Origin: an uncultured Porphyromonadaceae bacterium
GTDB lineage: Bacteria; Bacteroidota; Bacteroidia; Bacteroidales; Muribaculaceae
DNA: 64,000 bases
NCBI GenBank assembly: GCA_947175205.1
Contig: CAMWLS010000006.1
Location: 1-64,000 of the forward strand
Direction of reading: 5' to 3'
Under the pieces are notes generated by a model. The model was not told the DNA's origin. It was given only the letters and a program-made list of their open reading frames with translations, and did no database searches. This document shows positions 1 to 10,240 of the stretch, one piece after another. The translations under genes were made by a program, and so were the position numbers. The number at the start of each line of letters is the position of its first letter. Position 1 is the stretch's first letter.

Positions 1-54
1 ACTCGCGACCCTCAGCTTGGAAGGCTGATGCTCTATCAACTGAGCTACTTCCGC
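1..54 (-). tRNA. tRNA-Gly (TCC), 3' part outside the window
   Basis: Read on the minus strand, the 5' half of a tRNA is visible: acceptor strand GCGGAAG, D-arm AGCTCAGTTGATAGAGC, and an anticodon loop with TCC. The T-arm and the 3' acceptor strand lie beyond the left edge. It follows tRNA-Tyr and tRNA-Thr in the same direction, so it belongs to the same transcript. Confidence 0.93.
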
Positions 55-88
55 AGGAGCTTTCCGCAACTTCATGTTGCTTGCTTTG

Positions 89-171
89 TGGGCGAAGATG
101 GATTCGAACCACCGAAGGTATAAACCAGCAGATTTACAGTCTGCCCCATTTGGCCACTCTGGTATTCGCCC
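89..171 (-). tRNA. tRNA-Tyr (GTA)
   Basis: Complete class II tRNA on the minus strand, with a long variable arm. The acceptor stem GGGCGAA pairs with TTCGCCC, the anticodon loop reads CTGTAAA (GTA), and the T-loop is GGTTCGAATCC. The discriminator base is A. It sits between tRNA-Thr and tRNA-Gly in one operon. Confidence 0.97.
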
Positions 172-214
172 TCATGTTTCATCAGATTTGACCTGATAAG
201 AACATCTTTATTTG

Positions 215-288
215 AGCCTCTTGTCGGATTCGAACCAACGACCCCGAGATTACAAATCACGTGCTCTGGCCAACTGAGCTAAAGAGGC
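215..288 (-). tRNA. tRNA-Thr (TGT)
   Basis: Complete cloverleaf on the minus strand: acceptor GCCTCTT pairs with AAGAGGC, anticodon loop TTTGTAA (TGT), T-loop GGTTCGAATCC. It is the first gene of the tRNA operon. In many Bacteroidales a Thr-Tyr-Gly-Thr tRNA run precedes tuf, and that may be what lies to the left. This is inference from related genomes. Confidence 0.97.
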
Positions 289-343
289 ATTACTTTCAAG
301 TTTCTCTTATCAACGAGCTACCTTTGTTTCTCGTTTGCGGTTG

Positions 344-375
344 CAAAGTTAAGACAAGATTTTGAATCCACCAAA
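344..375 (-). promoter_or_regulatory. Promoter of the tRNA operon
   Basis: On the minus strand a -7 box TAACTTTG (344-351) lies 20 bp downstream of a perfect -33 TTTG (372-375). This matches the Bacteroidota sigma-ABfr consensus. The predicted start is about 45-50 nt upstream of mature tRNA-Thr. Confidence 0.75.
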
Positions 376-567
376 TGTTTTTACTAAAAAAATTATTCCC
401 TTTCTGCATTTTTAGACTATGTTATCATAGTTAAATTAAATTACTTCACCCTTGAATGGTGAGTGTCAGCTATTTAATTGCCATAAGCCCTGAAAGGGGC
501 GGCTTTGCCTTTACCGTATATACCTCCCCAAGTTGCGCATCACTTATTCCCGCACACATCAGAATAG
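376..567. other. Intergenic stretch without a recognised element
   Basis: This A/T-rich spacer separates the divergent tRNA promoter from the 3' end of the TonB receptor gene. Only a weak 4-bp GCCC/GGGC hairpin is visible near 488-505. No strong terminator and no convincing small ORF were seen. Confidence 0.5.
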
Positions 568-2601
568 TCAGAAAGTATATGCTATTCCGCCTCTAAGAGC
601 AAAAGGAGTTCCGGGTGTAAAACATATATCTGTTATAGGGTCCTTGTCTCCCGGAATAAAAGTTTCCGTGGCAAACTGCGCCTCACGCCATTTGCAGTTG
701 AATAGATTTTCAATAGCCACTGAAAATGTAAATCCCTTCCATTTATATGAAGCATTAACATCCGTCACAAAATAACCACGCGCCGTAAGGCTATAATCCT
801 CATCGGCAGGACGATTTGCCAGCCAGCGGCAATGAATGCCCGCACTTACACGATTATTATTATAAGTCACTCCTCCCAAAAATGTACTGGTGGGAGCCAG
901 AGGAATATAGTTACTTCCGGAAGGCTCATCAATCATCCTGGCAAAACTATACGTATAATCTGCCTGCAAATAAAAATCCTTGAGGAACTCAAAGCGCACG
1001 CCAATATCCAACCCAAGACGCCTGCTTTTACCAGAAGGCTCCACTATGGCCTCATCGCCCACATAAACAAACTCCTGATTCTGATAAAGATACCACATTG
1101 CTGCATTTACCAATAGCGGTGCAACAGGCTTCCAGTGCATCCCAAGGTCCGCACCCCAGCTTTCAGGAATAACATTCTTACCGTCTCGCACCACTACCAC
1201 CCGAGCATCATTTGTATGAAAACCACGACCACCTTTTAAATAAAACTGAAGAGACTCATCCGGTGTATAGACAATATTCAGCTTAGGGCTTACGAATGCC
1301 TGATTTACACCCGGATTTGTATATTTTTCAGCAGTTTTATCCGCATATGCAAATGTAAACCAGTCAAGACGTACAGCAGGGTTCACCGTCACCTTGTCAC
1401 CCAGCGGAATCTCCAGACCTGCGTAACCAAACATATTACTCTGATCTATATCTCCTAAGCTATAAGTACCTATAATTTCGCGCTGACGGGCATGATAAAG
1501 TGCAATATCCATGACGCGGTCATATCTGAAGCCCACTCCGCAGCTCCATTTCCACGTCATGTCACCCAAATGAAAGTGGTGCGTAAAATCTGTATGACCT
1601 CCGGTAACAAGTCGCTTTTCACGCTGGTTTATCTCATCCCAATTCTCAGGGTCATTTAGCTGAAAAGTAAAATCTGAAAAAAGATTGAATGTATAATATG
1701 ACACATAAAAGTCTGCATTTACAGAAGCTCCGCTGTTCATTAGAAGATGGTAGAGGAACTGTACATTTGTACGCGAGGTATTTCCTCCCTCACTCGCATC
1801 AAGAGACCCAAACCAACCAATATCTCCATTATCTACAGCCCGTTCCGGAATCTGCCCGGAGGCATCCCATGAACTATTAAAATGGCTCAGTATAACACTG
1901 AACCTGTTATTTTCACCCCAATGGGTAAACTTAGTCATGGCATTTATTCTCTTAAAATGTTGCGGCGAATCAAAGAAGCCGTTATCAGACAAAAAAGCGC
2001 CGGCAAGATACAGGCTCTCCTTTCTATTATTCAGGAAAGAAACTGACGTACGGTAGCGCTGATAACCATGCATTCCAAGTTCCACGCCAACTTCAGACGG
2101 CATACGGTCACGGGTCTTGAACGCTACATAACCTGCAGTAGCAAGGTCTCCCTTAGTCATATCATATAAGCCCTTATTGAAGTCAACAAAGTCCACCACC
2201 TCAGGCATAAGAAAATGAAGATCCGCATATCCCTGTCCATGCGCATGACTGACCATATTAACCGGCATACCGTCAACAGAAATATTTATATCAGTTCCGT
2301 GATCCAAATCAAACCCTCTGAGAAACATCTGCTCAGCTTTTCCACCTCCAGCATGCTGCGCTATAAACAGTCCGGGCACAGTTCGCAGCAGTTCCTGACT
2401 GGAGCGAACAGGATTCACGCTCAAATCAACCTTGTTCATTTCCGTAAGGTGATTACGATGATACACCACATTCAGGTCTGAAAGCCTTATGCGATGTACA
2501 GTATCCGGCATATAATACCCTGATGAGTCAGTATCTTCATGAGGTGAGGCCCAGGCAAAAAGAGCTGAGCCAAGAGTGAGTAAAAGTGTAATGCGACGCA
2601 T
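568..2601 (-). CDS. TonB-dependent outer-membrane receptor
   Basis: A 677-residue TonB-dependent receptor. It has an N-terminal signal peptide (about 1-18), a plug domain at roughly 60-165 and a 22-strand-type barrel ending in the aromatic residue F (GGIAYTF). It lacks the roughly 100-residue carboxypeptidase-regulatory-like domain of SusC proteins, so it is more like a siderophore, metal or cofactor transporter. The plug has a histidine-containing stretch, MVSHAHGQGYADLHF, which could touch a metal-containing ligand (inference). No SusD-like or ABC partner lies beside it. The family call is firm and the substrate is unknown. Confidence 0.88.
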   Translation of the reverse strand: MRRITLLLTLGSALFAWASPHEDTDSSGYYMPDTVHRIRLSDLNVVYHRNHLTEMNKVDLSVNPVRSSQELLRTVPGLFIAQHAGGGKAEQMFLRGFDLDHGTDINISVDGMPVNMVSHAHGQGYADLHFLMPEVVDFVDFNKGLYDMTKGDLATAGYVAFKTRDRMPSEVGVELGMHGYQRYRTSVSFLNNRKESLYLAGAFLSDNGFFDSPQHFKRINAMTKFTHWGENNRFSVILSHFNSSWDASGQIPERAVDNGDIGWFGSLDASEGGNTSRTNVQFLYHLLMNSGASVNADFYVSYYTFNLFSDFTFQLNDPENWDEINQREKRLVTGGHTDFTHHFHLGDMTWKWSCGVGFRYDRVMDIALYHARQREIIGTYSLGDIDQSNMFGYAGLEIPLGDKVTVNPAVRLDWFTFAYADKTAEKYTNPGVNQAFVSPKLNIVYTPDESLQFYLKGGRGFHTNDARVVVVRDGKNVIPESWGADLGMHWKPVAPLLVNAAMWYLYQNQEFVYVGDEAIVEPSGKSRRLGLDIGVRFEFLKDFYLQADYTYSFARMIDEPSGSNYIPLAPTSTFLGGVTYNNNRVSAGIHCRWLANRPADEDYSLTARGYFVTDVNASYKWKGFTFSVAIENLFNCKWREAQFATETFIPGDKDPITDICFTPGTPFALRGGIAYTF

Positions 2602-2706
2602 AAAAAGAGTAACGAAATAAATAATATTAGACTTTAAACATTTAAACGTCCTTTTATCCGATATGGTTCAGTAGTCTGCAACTGATTCAACAAATACGCC
2701 ATATGG

Positions 2707-2737
2707 TTTGAGCGTAAGAGATTTTTTCGTACCTTTG
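2707..2737 (+). promoter_or_regulatory. Promoter of carAB
   Basis: A -33 TTTG (2707-2710) is followed after 19 bp by a -7 box TACCTTTG (2730-2737), a full match to the Bacteroidota consensus. The start site would be near 2744, giving a leader of about 75 nt before carA. No PyrR- or pyrimidine-type attenuator hairpin is evident in that leader. Confidence 0.75.
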
Positions 2738-2820
2738 TACGGTTTTCCCGCCGCAACAGACCTCAGCAATGAGTGTCACCCCCAAGTTAGCACATTTGCA
2801 ATAACTATACATTAATATAT

Positions 2821-3972
2821 ATGCGCGAGACACGACGCGCCGTCCTGGAGCTTGCAGACGGCACCCGATTTGAAGGGCGCTCCTTTGGCTACGAGGCTTC
2901 AACCTCAGGCGAAGTGGTTTTCAATACTGCTATGACCGGCTATCCCGAGAGCCTTACAGACCCCTCTTATGAAGGCCAGATTCTTGTGGCCACCTACCCT
3001 CTTGGTGGTAACTACGGAGTCCCCCCCACAACAGCTGATGGTGACAACAAAACCTTTATGTCTGAATTCCTGGAAAGTGACCGCATTCACTGCAGGGCAC
3101 TCGTCCTTCAGGATTATTCTTGGCAACACAGCCACTGGCTTGCTGAAGAATCACTCAGTCAATGGCTGATAGACCAGAAAATTCCCGGAATATATGATGT
3201 TGACACCCGTGCCCTCACCAAGCATCTGCGCGAAAGCGGCTCCATGCTGGGCAAAATAATTATTGAAGGATGTCCGGAACCTGAGCTTTACGACCCTAAT
3301 ACAGAAAATCTTGTGGCCGCAACTTCAGAACCGGGCATTGTTGTATATACCCCTGCGGAAGATGGCAAATCTGTTGCACAGCAGGTACAACCTCAGGATA
3401 TAGCATCTTATCCTTTTGACCCGGCACGTAAAGTTGTCGTGCTGGTGGACTGTGGCGTAAAACACAACATCATCCGCTGCCTGACACAGCGCGGAGTTAC
3501 AGTGGTACGCGTGCCCTGGGATTTTGATTTCACAGAAATACCTTACGACGGCCTGTTCATTTCCAATGGTCCCGGGAATCCTGACTTTGCTGAAGAAACC
3601 GTAAAGAACTTGCGCAAAGCCATAGAGCTGGAACGCCCCATCTGCGGTATTTGCATGGGTAATCAGCTACTGGCTAAAGCAGCCGGAGCACAAACTTATA
3701 AGCTCAAGTACGGCCATCGCAGCCACAACCAGCCGGTGCGCCGCGCAGACACCAACACCTGTTTCATAACCTCACAGAATCACGGCTTTGCAGTAGACAA
3801 TGACACTCTTCCCGCTGACTGGGAACCGCTGTTCATAAACATGAACGATGGTACCAATGAGGGCATACGCCACAAGAGCAAACCGTTCTTCTCCGCTCAG
3901 TTCCATCCGGAGGCTTCAAGCGGCCCTGAAGACACAACATTCCTCTTTGATGAATTTATCTGCATGCTGTAA
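2821..3972 (+). CDS. carA: Carbamoyl-phosphate synthase, small (glutaminase) subunit
   Basis: A 383-residue subunit that hydrolyses glutamine and passes ammonia to CarB for carbamoyl phosphate, the precursor of pyrimidines and arginine. An N-terminal CPSase small-chain domain (about 5-135) is followed by a class I glutamine amidotransferase domain. The nucleophile is Cys278 in GICMGNQ, and His362 and Glu364 lie in QFHPEA. The length is normal. The ATG at 2821 begins the conserved sequence RRAVLELADGTRFEG. carB follows after 17 bp, so the two form an operon. Confidence 0.98.
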   Translation: MRETRRAVLELADGTRFEGRSFGYEASTSGEVVFNTAMTGYPESLTDPSYEGQILVATYPLGGNYGVPPTTADGDNKTFMSEFLESDRIHCRALVLQDYSWQHSHWLAEESLSQWLIDQKIPGIYDVDTRALTKHLRESGSMLGKIIIEGCPEPELYDPNTENLVAATSEPGIVVYTPAEDGKSVAQQVQPQDIASYPFDPARKVVVLVDCGVKHNIIRCLTQRGVTVVRVPWDFDFTEIPYDGLFISNGPGNPDFAEETVKNLRKAIELERPICGICMGNQLLAKAAGAQTYKLKYGHRSHNQPVRRADTNTCFITSQNHGFAVDNDTLPADWEPLFINMNDGTNEGIRHKSKPFFSAQFHPEASSGPEDTTFLFDEFICML

Positions 3973-3989
3973 TCGCAAATAAGTATTTT

Positions 3990-6900
3990 ATGGAGAATCT
4001 CAAGATAAAGAAGGTACTGCTCTTAGGCAGCGGTGCTCTAAAGATAGGAGAAGCAGGAGAATTTGACTATTCCGGCTCCCAGGCGTTGAAGGCCATGAAG
4101 GAAGAAGGCATTACTACAGTGCTGATAAACCCCAACATTGCCACAGTTCAGACCTCTGACGGTTTTGCTGATAAAATATACTTCCTGCCCGTAACACCGT
4201 ACTTTGTTGAAAAAGTCATAGCCAAGGAACGTCCTGACGGTATTCTGCTGGCATTTGGCGGACAAACAGCCCTCAACTGCGGAGTGGAGCTATATCTCAA
4301 AGGTATACTGGAAAAGTACAACGTAGAAGTTCTGGGCACGCCGGTTCAGGCCATCATGGACACTGAGGACCGCGAACTCTTTGTTAAAAAGCTGGATGAA
4401 ATAGACGTCAAGACCATAAAAAGTCAGGCCGTAGATAACATCAGCGATGCAAAAAAAGTGGCCGCAGAATTAGGTTATCCGGTCATTGTACGCGCCGCTT
4501 ATGCCCTCGGTGGTCTTGGCAGTGGCTTCTGCGATAATGATGCAGAGCTAACCGCCTTATGCGAGAAAGCACTGTCATTCTCTCCCCAGGTGCTGGTGGA
4601 AAAATCCCTCAAAGGCTGGAAAGAGGTTGAATATGAGGTGGTACGTGATAAGTATGACAACTGTATCACCGTTTGTAATATGGAGAACTTTGACCCGCTG
4701 GGCATCCATACGGGAGAAAGTATTGTGGTGGCTCCGTCACAGACCCTGTCTAATGATGACTACCACTATCTGCGCTCCTTAGCCATAAAGATTATCCGTC
4801 ATATAGGTATTGTGGGAGAATGTAACGTCCAGTATGCTTACGATCCAGCCTCCATGGATTATCGCGTCATTGAGGTCAATGCACGTCTGAGCCGCTCATC
4901 CGCACTGGCGTCAAAAGCCACCGGCTATCCCCTGGCCTTTGTAGCTGCCAAATTAGGCTTGGGCTATGGTCTCTTTGAACTTAAGAACTCCGTCACAAAG
5001 GACACAAGTGCGTTCTTTGAACCCGCGCTTGATTATATAGTGGTGAAGATTCCCCGCTGGGACCTTGGCAAGTTCCATGGTGTAAAACGTGAGATTGGCT
5101 CATCCATGAAATCTGTGGGAGAGGTCATGGCCATAGGCCGTACCTTTGAAGAGGCCATACAGAAAGGCCTGCGCATGATAGGCCAGGGTATGCACGGATT
5201 TGTGGAAAATAAGGAATTCAAGATTCCTGACATTGAAAAAGCACTCACTGAACCCACAGACAAACGCATTTTTGTAATTGCCGCTGCCATGAGCCACGGC
5301 TACAGCGTGGACCGTATTCATGAGCTAACCAAAATTGACCGCTGGTTCCTTTACAAGCTCCGCAACATAATTGATACAGCTGATGAACTGGCCACCTTTA
5401 ACTCTCCGGAGGCCGTACCCGTGCCTCTGCTCAGACAGGCAAAACAGCAAGGCTTCAGCGACTTCCAGATTGCCCGTTCCATCTGGAAAGAAAACATGAA
5501 GGACACTGAGAAAGCAGTTCTGGAAATGCGTGCTTACCGCAAGAGCCTTGGAATTACACCGGTGGTGAAACAGATAGATACTCTGGCTGCGGAATACCCT
5601 GCCCAGACAAATTACCTGTATCTGACATATAACGGGACTGAGAATGACATTACTTATCTGCATGACCACCGCTCCATAGTGGTGCTGGGCTCCGGCGCTT
5701 ACCGTATAGGCTCCTCTGTGGAATTTGACTGGTGCTCAGTAAATGCCCTGATGACTGTTAAGAAAGAAGGCTGGCGTTCAGTGATGATAAATTACAATCC
5801 TGAAACCGTGTCCACTGACTATGACATGTGTGACCGTCTCTACTTTGATGAGCTCACCTTTGAAAGAGTAATGGACATTCTGGATCTGGAGCAACCTCAC
5901 GGAACCATTCTCTCCGTGGGCGGCCAGATACCCAATAACCTTGCCACAAGACTGGATGCTCAGGGCATAAATATACTTGGCACCTCAGCCTCAAGCATTG
6001 ATAATGCAGAGGACCGCCACAAGTTCTCAGCCATGCTTGACCGCATAGGAGTGGACCAGCCCCGCTGGCGCGAGCTTAGCAGCCTGGAGGATATCAACAG
6101 CTTCATAGATGAAGTAGGTTTCCCGGTTCTGGTACGTCCCAGCTACGTACTGTCCGGCGCAGCAATGAACGTCTGCAGCAACCAGGAAGAACTTGTGAAA
6201 TTCCTCCAGCTTGCCGCCAACGTTTCCAAACAGCACCCCGTGGTAGTTACTGAATTCATTCAGTATGCTAAGGAAATAGAAATGGATGCCGTGGCTCAGA
6301 ATGGAGAAATAAAGGCGTACGCCATCTCAGAACACATAGAGTTTGCCGGTGTACACTCAGGTGATGCCACCATACAGTTCCCACCGCAGAAACTGTATGT
6401 GGAAACCATGCGCCGCATTAAGAAAGTGTCAGCCAAGATTGCTGCCGCACTTAACATCTCAGGTCCGTTCAACATTCAGTTCCTTGCCAAGGACAATGAT
6501 ATCAAGGTGATAGAATGTAATCTCCGCGCATCACGTAGTTTCCCCTTTGTTTCCAAGGTTCTGAAAATTAATTTCATAGATCTGGCTACTCGCATAATGC
6601 TGGGTCTCCCTGTTGAGAAACCCTCAAAGAGTGCATTTGACCTTGATTATGTAGGCATAAAAGCCTCGCAGTTCTCATTCTCACGTCTCCAGGGAGCTGA
6701 CCCCGTATTAGGTGTGGACATGTCTTCTACCGGAGAGGTGGGCTGCATAGGCACAGATACCTCAGACGCCATCCTCAAAGCCATGCTCTCCGTGGGCCTG
6801 CATGTTCCTGAGAAAGCCGTGCTGCTTAGCACCGGGTCAGCAAAACAGAAGACTGAAATGCTGGATGCCGCACATCTGCTGCATAACCATGGATATACCA

Positions 6901-7217
6901 TCTACGCCACAGACGGAACTCATCGCTTCCTCAATGAGAACGGTATTCCCGCCCTGCGCGCTTACTGGCCCACAGAGCCTGACAAGCAGCCACAGGCCTT
7001 ACAGCTTCTGCATGACAAGACAGTGGATCTTGTGGTAAATATTCCCAAGAACCTCTCAACTGCGGAACTCAGTAACGGCTACAAGATTCGCCGCGCGGCT
7101 ATAGACCTTAATGTTCCTCTGCTAACTAATGCACGTCTGGCCTCAGCCTTTATCCGCGCCTTTACATCACTGCCGCTGGATAAGATAGAAATCCGCTCCT
7201 GGGAAGAATACAAATAA
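3990..7217 (+). CDS. carB: Carbamoyl-phosphate synthase, large subunit
   Basis: A 1075-residue synthetase subunit with two homologous ATP-grasp halves (about 1-550 and 551-930). The first makes carboxyphosphate and carbamate and the second makes carbamoyl phosphate. Both halves begin with the same nucleotide-binding pattern (VLLGSGALKIGEAGEFDYSG and VVLGSGAYRIGSSVEFDW). The C-terminal MGS-like domain (about 940-1070) is the usual allosteric site. Length and domain order are canonical. It is directly downstream of carA. Confidence 0.98.
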   Translation: MENLKIKKVLLLGSGALKIGEAGEFDYSGSQALKAMKEEGITTVLINPNIATVQTSDGFADKIYFLPVTPYFVEKVIAKERPDGILLAFGGQTALNCGVELYLKGILEKYNVEVLGTPVQAIMDTEDRELFVKKLDEIDVKTIKSQAVDNISDAKKVAAELGYPVIVRAAYALGGLGSGFCDNDAELTALCEKALSFSPQVLVEKSLKGWKEVEYEVVRDKYDNCITVCNMENFDPLGIHTGESIVVAPSQTLSNDDYHYLRSLAIKIIRHIGIVGECNVQYAYDPASMDYRVIEVNARLSRSSALASKATGYPLAFVAAKLGLGYGLFELKNSVTKDTSAFFEPALDYIVVKIPRWDLGKFHGVKREIGSSMKSVGEVMAIGRTFEEAIQKGLRMIGQGMHGFVENKEFKIPDIEKALTEPTDKRIFVIAAAMSHGYSVDRIHELTKIDRWFLYKLRNIIDTADELATFNSPEAVPVPLLRQAKQQGFSDFQIARSIWKENMKDTEKAVLEMRAYRKSLGITPVVKQIDTLAAEYPAQTNYLYLTYNGTENDITYLHDHRSIVVLGSGAYRIGSSVEFDWCSVNALMTVKKEGWRSVMINYNPETVSTDYDMCDRLYFDELTFERVMDILDLEQPHGTILSVGGQIPNNLATRLDAQGINILGTSASSIDNAEDRHKFSAMLDRIGVDQPRWRELSSLEDINSFIDEVGFPVLVRPSYVLSGAAMNVCSNQEELVKFLQLAANVSKQHPVVVTEFIQYAKEIEMDAVAQNGEIKAYAISEHIEFAGVHSGDATIQFPPQKLYVETMRRIKKVSAKIAAALNISGPFNIQFLAKDNDIKVIECNLRASRSFPFVSKVLKINFIDLATRIMLGLPVEKPSKSAFDLDYVGIKASQFSFSRLQGADPVLGVDMSSTGEVGCIGTDTSDAILKAMLSVGLHVPEKAVLLSTGSAKQKTEMLDAAHLLHNHGYTIYATDGTHRFLNENGIPALRAYWPTEPDKQPQALQLLHDKTVDLVVNIPKNLSTAELSNGYKIRRAAIDLNVPLLTNARLASAFIRAFTSLPLDKIEIRSWEEYK

Positions 7218-7238
7218 CCTAATCTTTATTCCATTTTT

Positions 7239-10148
7239 ATGAAGTACTCTAAACTTTTCACCGCAGCACTGTGCATCCTGACAGCTACAGGTGTTCAGGC
7301 CGCCCGGCATTACGACACCGTTCCGGGTGACCCTCTGCACACAAAGATTTATACTCTGCCTAACGGCCTTAAGGTCTTTATGAGTGTAAACAAGGACCGC
7401 CCCCGTATCCAGGCTAATATTGCCGTACGTGTAGGTGGCAAAAATGACCCTGCTGAGACCACCGGTCTGGCTCATTACTTTGAGCATCTGATGTTCAAGG
7501 GAACAGAGACCTTTGGTACACAGGATTATGCAGCTGAAAAACCCATGCTGGACTCCATTGAGTCACTTTTTGAAACTTACCGCCACACCACTGACAGCCT
7601 TGAGCGCGCTAACATTTACCGTGCTATAGACTCCATCAGCTACCAGGCATCTCTCATAGCCATTCCTAATGAGTATGACAAGCTCATGGGAGCCATTGGC
7701 GCCACCGGCACAAATGCTTACACGAGCTATGATGTCACCTGTTTTGTGGAGAACATTCCCTCAAACCAGATAGAGAACTGGGCCAAAATTCAGAGTGACC
7801 GCTTCATCCACCCCGTTCTGCGTGGTTTCCACACTGAATTAGAGACCATCTACGAGGAAAAGAACATGTCTCTGACCTCAGACGGCCGTAAGATGCTTGA
7901 AGCACTGCTCTCTACCCTGTACCCAAATCATCCCTATGGACGCCAGACCGTCCTGGGAACACAGGAGCATCTGAAAAACCCTTCAATTACCAACGTTAAG
8001 AACTACCATAAGCAGTGGTACGTGCCCAACAACATGGCCATCTGCCTTTCAGGTGATTTTGACCCTGACCAGATGGTGGACATCATAGAGAAATATTTCT
8101 CAGAGATGAAGCCCAACCCCAACCTGCCTGTTCTTACCTATGATGCAGAGACTCCTCTGACAGAGCCGGTAAAGAAAGACATATACGGAAAAGAAGCAGA
8201 ATTCCTGTATCTGGTATGGCGTGCACCGGGTGCATCTCACGAAGACTCCAGAATACTTGATGTGCTGGGTGATGTGCTCTCAAACCGCTCCACAGGCCTG
8301 ATTGACGTGGACGTCAATCTGCCGCAGAAGACCTTGTATTCCGGCGCCGTTGTAATGAGCAATGCTGATTACGGAGCACTCATCCTCATGGGTTATCCCA
8401 AAGAGGGACAGTCCATGGACGAGGTACGCGATATCCTCCTGCAGGAACTCCAGAAACTGTGTGACGGTGATTTTGACGCTAATCTCATCCCCGCCATTGT
8501 TGCCAACAACAGACTCAGCCGCCAGAAAGCCATTGAAGATAACGATGCCCGTGTAAGTATGTATGTTAACTCCTTTATAAATGGAATTCCCTGGGCAGAA
8601 GAGGTTGAGAATATTGCCAAAGAAGATAAGATTACCAAGGAAGATGTTGTACGGGTTGCCAATAAATATTTTGGCCAAAATAACTATGCCGCCCTTTACA
8701 AGCATCAGGGTGAGGACAAGAACGAGCTCAAGATTGCCAAGCCCCAGCTTACCCCCATTGCTACTAACCGTGACAAGGCCAGCGCCTTCCTGACAGAAAT
8801 ACAGAACTCAGAGGTTACTCCCATTGAGCCTGTATTTGTGGATTATGAGCGTGACCTCCGCTTTACCAAAACCCGCACCGGTGTACCTGTAATTTACACC
8901 CATAACAGCACCAATGACATCTTCCGCCTTACATACGTATATAATGTAGGCGTTGATCATGACCAGCGTTATAATCTTGGAGGTGCCCTGTTGGAGCTGG
9001 CAGGTTTAAAGGATATGTCTCCTGAACAGGTTAAGAACGAGTTTTATAAGATGGCTTGTGACTTTTACGTTACAGTTGGCAGCGAACGCTCATATGTCAC
9101 CATCACCGGCCTTGCTGAGAATATGGACCGCGCTGTGGAACTTTATGAGTCACTTATCAGCAATCCCGTTCTTGATGAAGACGCATACACAAAGTACGTT
9201 GACCGTATAGAAAAATCTCAGAATAATGCCAAGGCTTCTCAGGGTGAGAACTTCAGCCGCGTGGTTGCGTACAGCAGATACGGCGCTCACAATCCCTATA
9301 CTGATGACCTGAAAATAGAGCAGCTCCGCGCCATGAACTCCAAGGAATTCCTGGATGCCATAAAAGACATGCGCAATTATGAACATGATATTATCTATTA
9401 CGGTCCGGCCTCAGAGAAGGATGTACTTAAGCTCCTGAATAAGAAGCATTACGCAGCCAAGAAGCCCCTTACGGTTCCCAATAAGGCTGACAAGTATCCC
9501 ACCGCGCAGCCCACAGAGACCATAGTCTTTGTTGCGCCTTATGATGCCAAGCAGCTTTACATGAGTATGATTGCTAACCGCGGAGAAAAATATAATCCTG
9601 AACTCCAGCCTGTAATTTCCATGTATAATGAATACTTTGGCGGCAATATGAGCGGCATTGTATTCCAGGAAATGCGTGAAAGCCGTTCACTGGCGTACAG
9701 CGCCGGTGCGGGTATGTCAAATCCCTCTAAGGCAGACCGTCCCTACGTTTACATTACTCGTATTGCAACCCAGAACGATAAGCTCATGGATGCCATTGAC
9801 GCCTTCAACGAGATTATTGATGATATGCCTCAGAGTCAGGCAGCCTTTGACCTGGCCAAGAAAGGTCTTGACCAGCAGCTGCGCACTTCACGCACCATCA
9901 AGGACGGTATAGCCTGGTCATACCTGAATTCACGTGACCTCGGCCGCAAGGAACCCGCTAATAAGGCTCTGTTTGAGGCTCTTCCGGGACTTACCCTTGA
10001 AGACATCACCAGATACCAGCAGGAGCACATAAAAGGTAACACTTACTATTATGCCATCCTCGGCAATATTGAAGACCTTGACATGGATGCCCTTAACAAG
10101 CTGGGTAAGGTGGTAATTCTCACCACTGAAGATATCTTCGGATACTAA
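7239..10148 (+). CDS. M16-family zinc metalloprotease, secreted or periplasmic
   Basis: A 969-residue insulinase-family protease with a signal peptide (about 1-22). The inverted zinc motif HxxEH is intact (His79, Glu82, His83 in AHYFEHLMFKGT), and the downstream acidic ligand region ETIYEEKN is present. Two M16 peptidase halves, each with an inactive-type C-terminal domain, account for the length, as in pitrilysin-like two-repeat proteins. The second half carries no second zinc motif. It follows carB by 21 bp and may be co-transcribed, though no functional link is obvious. Substrates are unknown. Confidence 0.93.
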   Translation: MKYSKLFTAALCILTATGVQAARHYDTVPGDPLHTKIYTLPNGLKVFMSVNKDRPRIQANIAVRVGGKNDPAETTGLAHYFEHLMFKGTETFGTQDYAAEKPMLDSIESLFETYRHTTDSLERANIYRAIDSISYQASLIAIPNEYDKLMGAIGATGTNAYTSYDVTCFVENIPSNQIENWAKIQSDRFIHPVLRGFHTELETIYEEKNMSLTSDGRKMLEALLSTLYPNHPYGRQTVLGTQEHLKNPSITNVKNYHKQWYVPNNMAICLSGDFDPDQMVDIIEKYFSEMKPNPNLPVLTYDAETPLTEPVKKDIYGKEAEFLYLVWRAPGASHEDSRILDVLGDVLSNRSTGLIDVDVNLPQKTLYSGAVVMSNADYGALILMGYPKEGQSMDEVRDILLQELQKLCDGDFDANLIPAIVANNRLSRQKAIEDNDARVSMYVNSFINGIPWAEEVENIAKEDKITKEDVVRVANKYFGQNNYAALYKHQGEDKNELKIAKPQLTPIATNRDKASAFLTEIQNSEVTPIEPVFVDYERDLRFTKTRTGVPVIYTHNSTNDIFRLTYVYNVGVDHDQRYNLGGALLELAGLKDMSPEQVKNEFYKMACDFYVTVGSERSYVTITGLAENMDRAVELYESLISNPVLDEDAYTKYVDRIEKSQNNAKASQGENFSRVVAYSRYGAHNPYTDDLKIEQLRAMNSKEFLDAIKDMRNYEHDIIYYGPASEKDVLKLLNKKHYAAKKPLTVPNKADKYPTAQPTETIVFVAPYDAKQLYMSMIANRGEKYNPELQPVISMYNEYFGGNMSGIVFQEMRESRSLAYSAGAGMSNPSKADRPYVYITRIATQNDKLMDAIDAFNEIIDDMPQSQAAFDLAKKGLDQQLRTSRTIKDGIAWSYLNSRDLGRKEPANKALFEALPGLTLEDITRYQQEHIKGNTYYYAILGNIEDLDMDALNKLGKVVILTTEDIFGY

Positions 10149-10167
10149 GCAATAGAAAATACACCGC

Positions 10168-10206
10168 AAAAAAGAAGACGCCGGAATCCCGAGCGTCTTC
10201 TTTTTG
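10168..10206 (+). terminator. Bidirectional intrinsic terminator
   Basis: An 11-bp stem (10171-10181 with 10193-10203, AAAGAAGACGC/GCGTCTTCTTT) is flanked by A-runs on the left and T-runs on the right. It can therefore end the M16 gene on plus and the 10241 gene group on minus. Confidence 0.85.
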
Positions 10207-10240
10207 TGTCCTGATACCGCCAAGCAGTCCGGCATTCCCT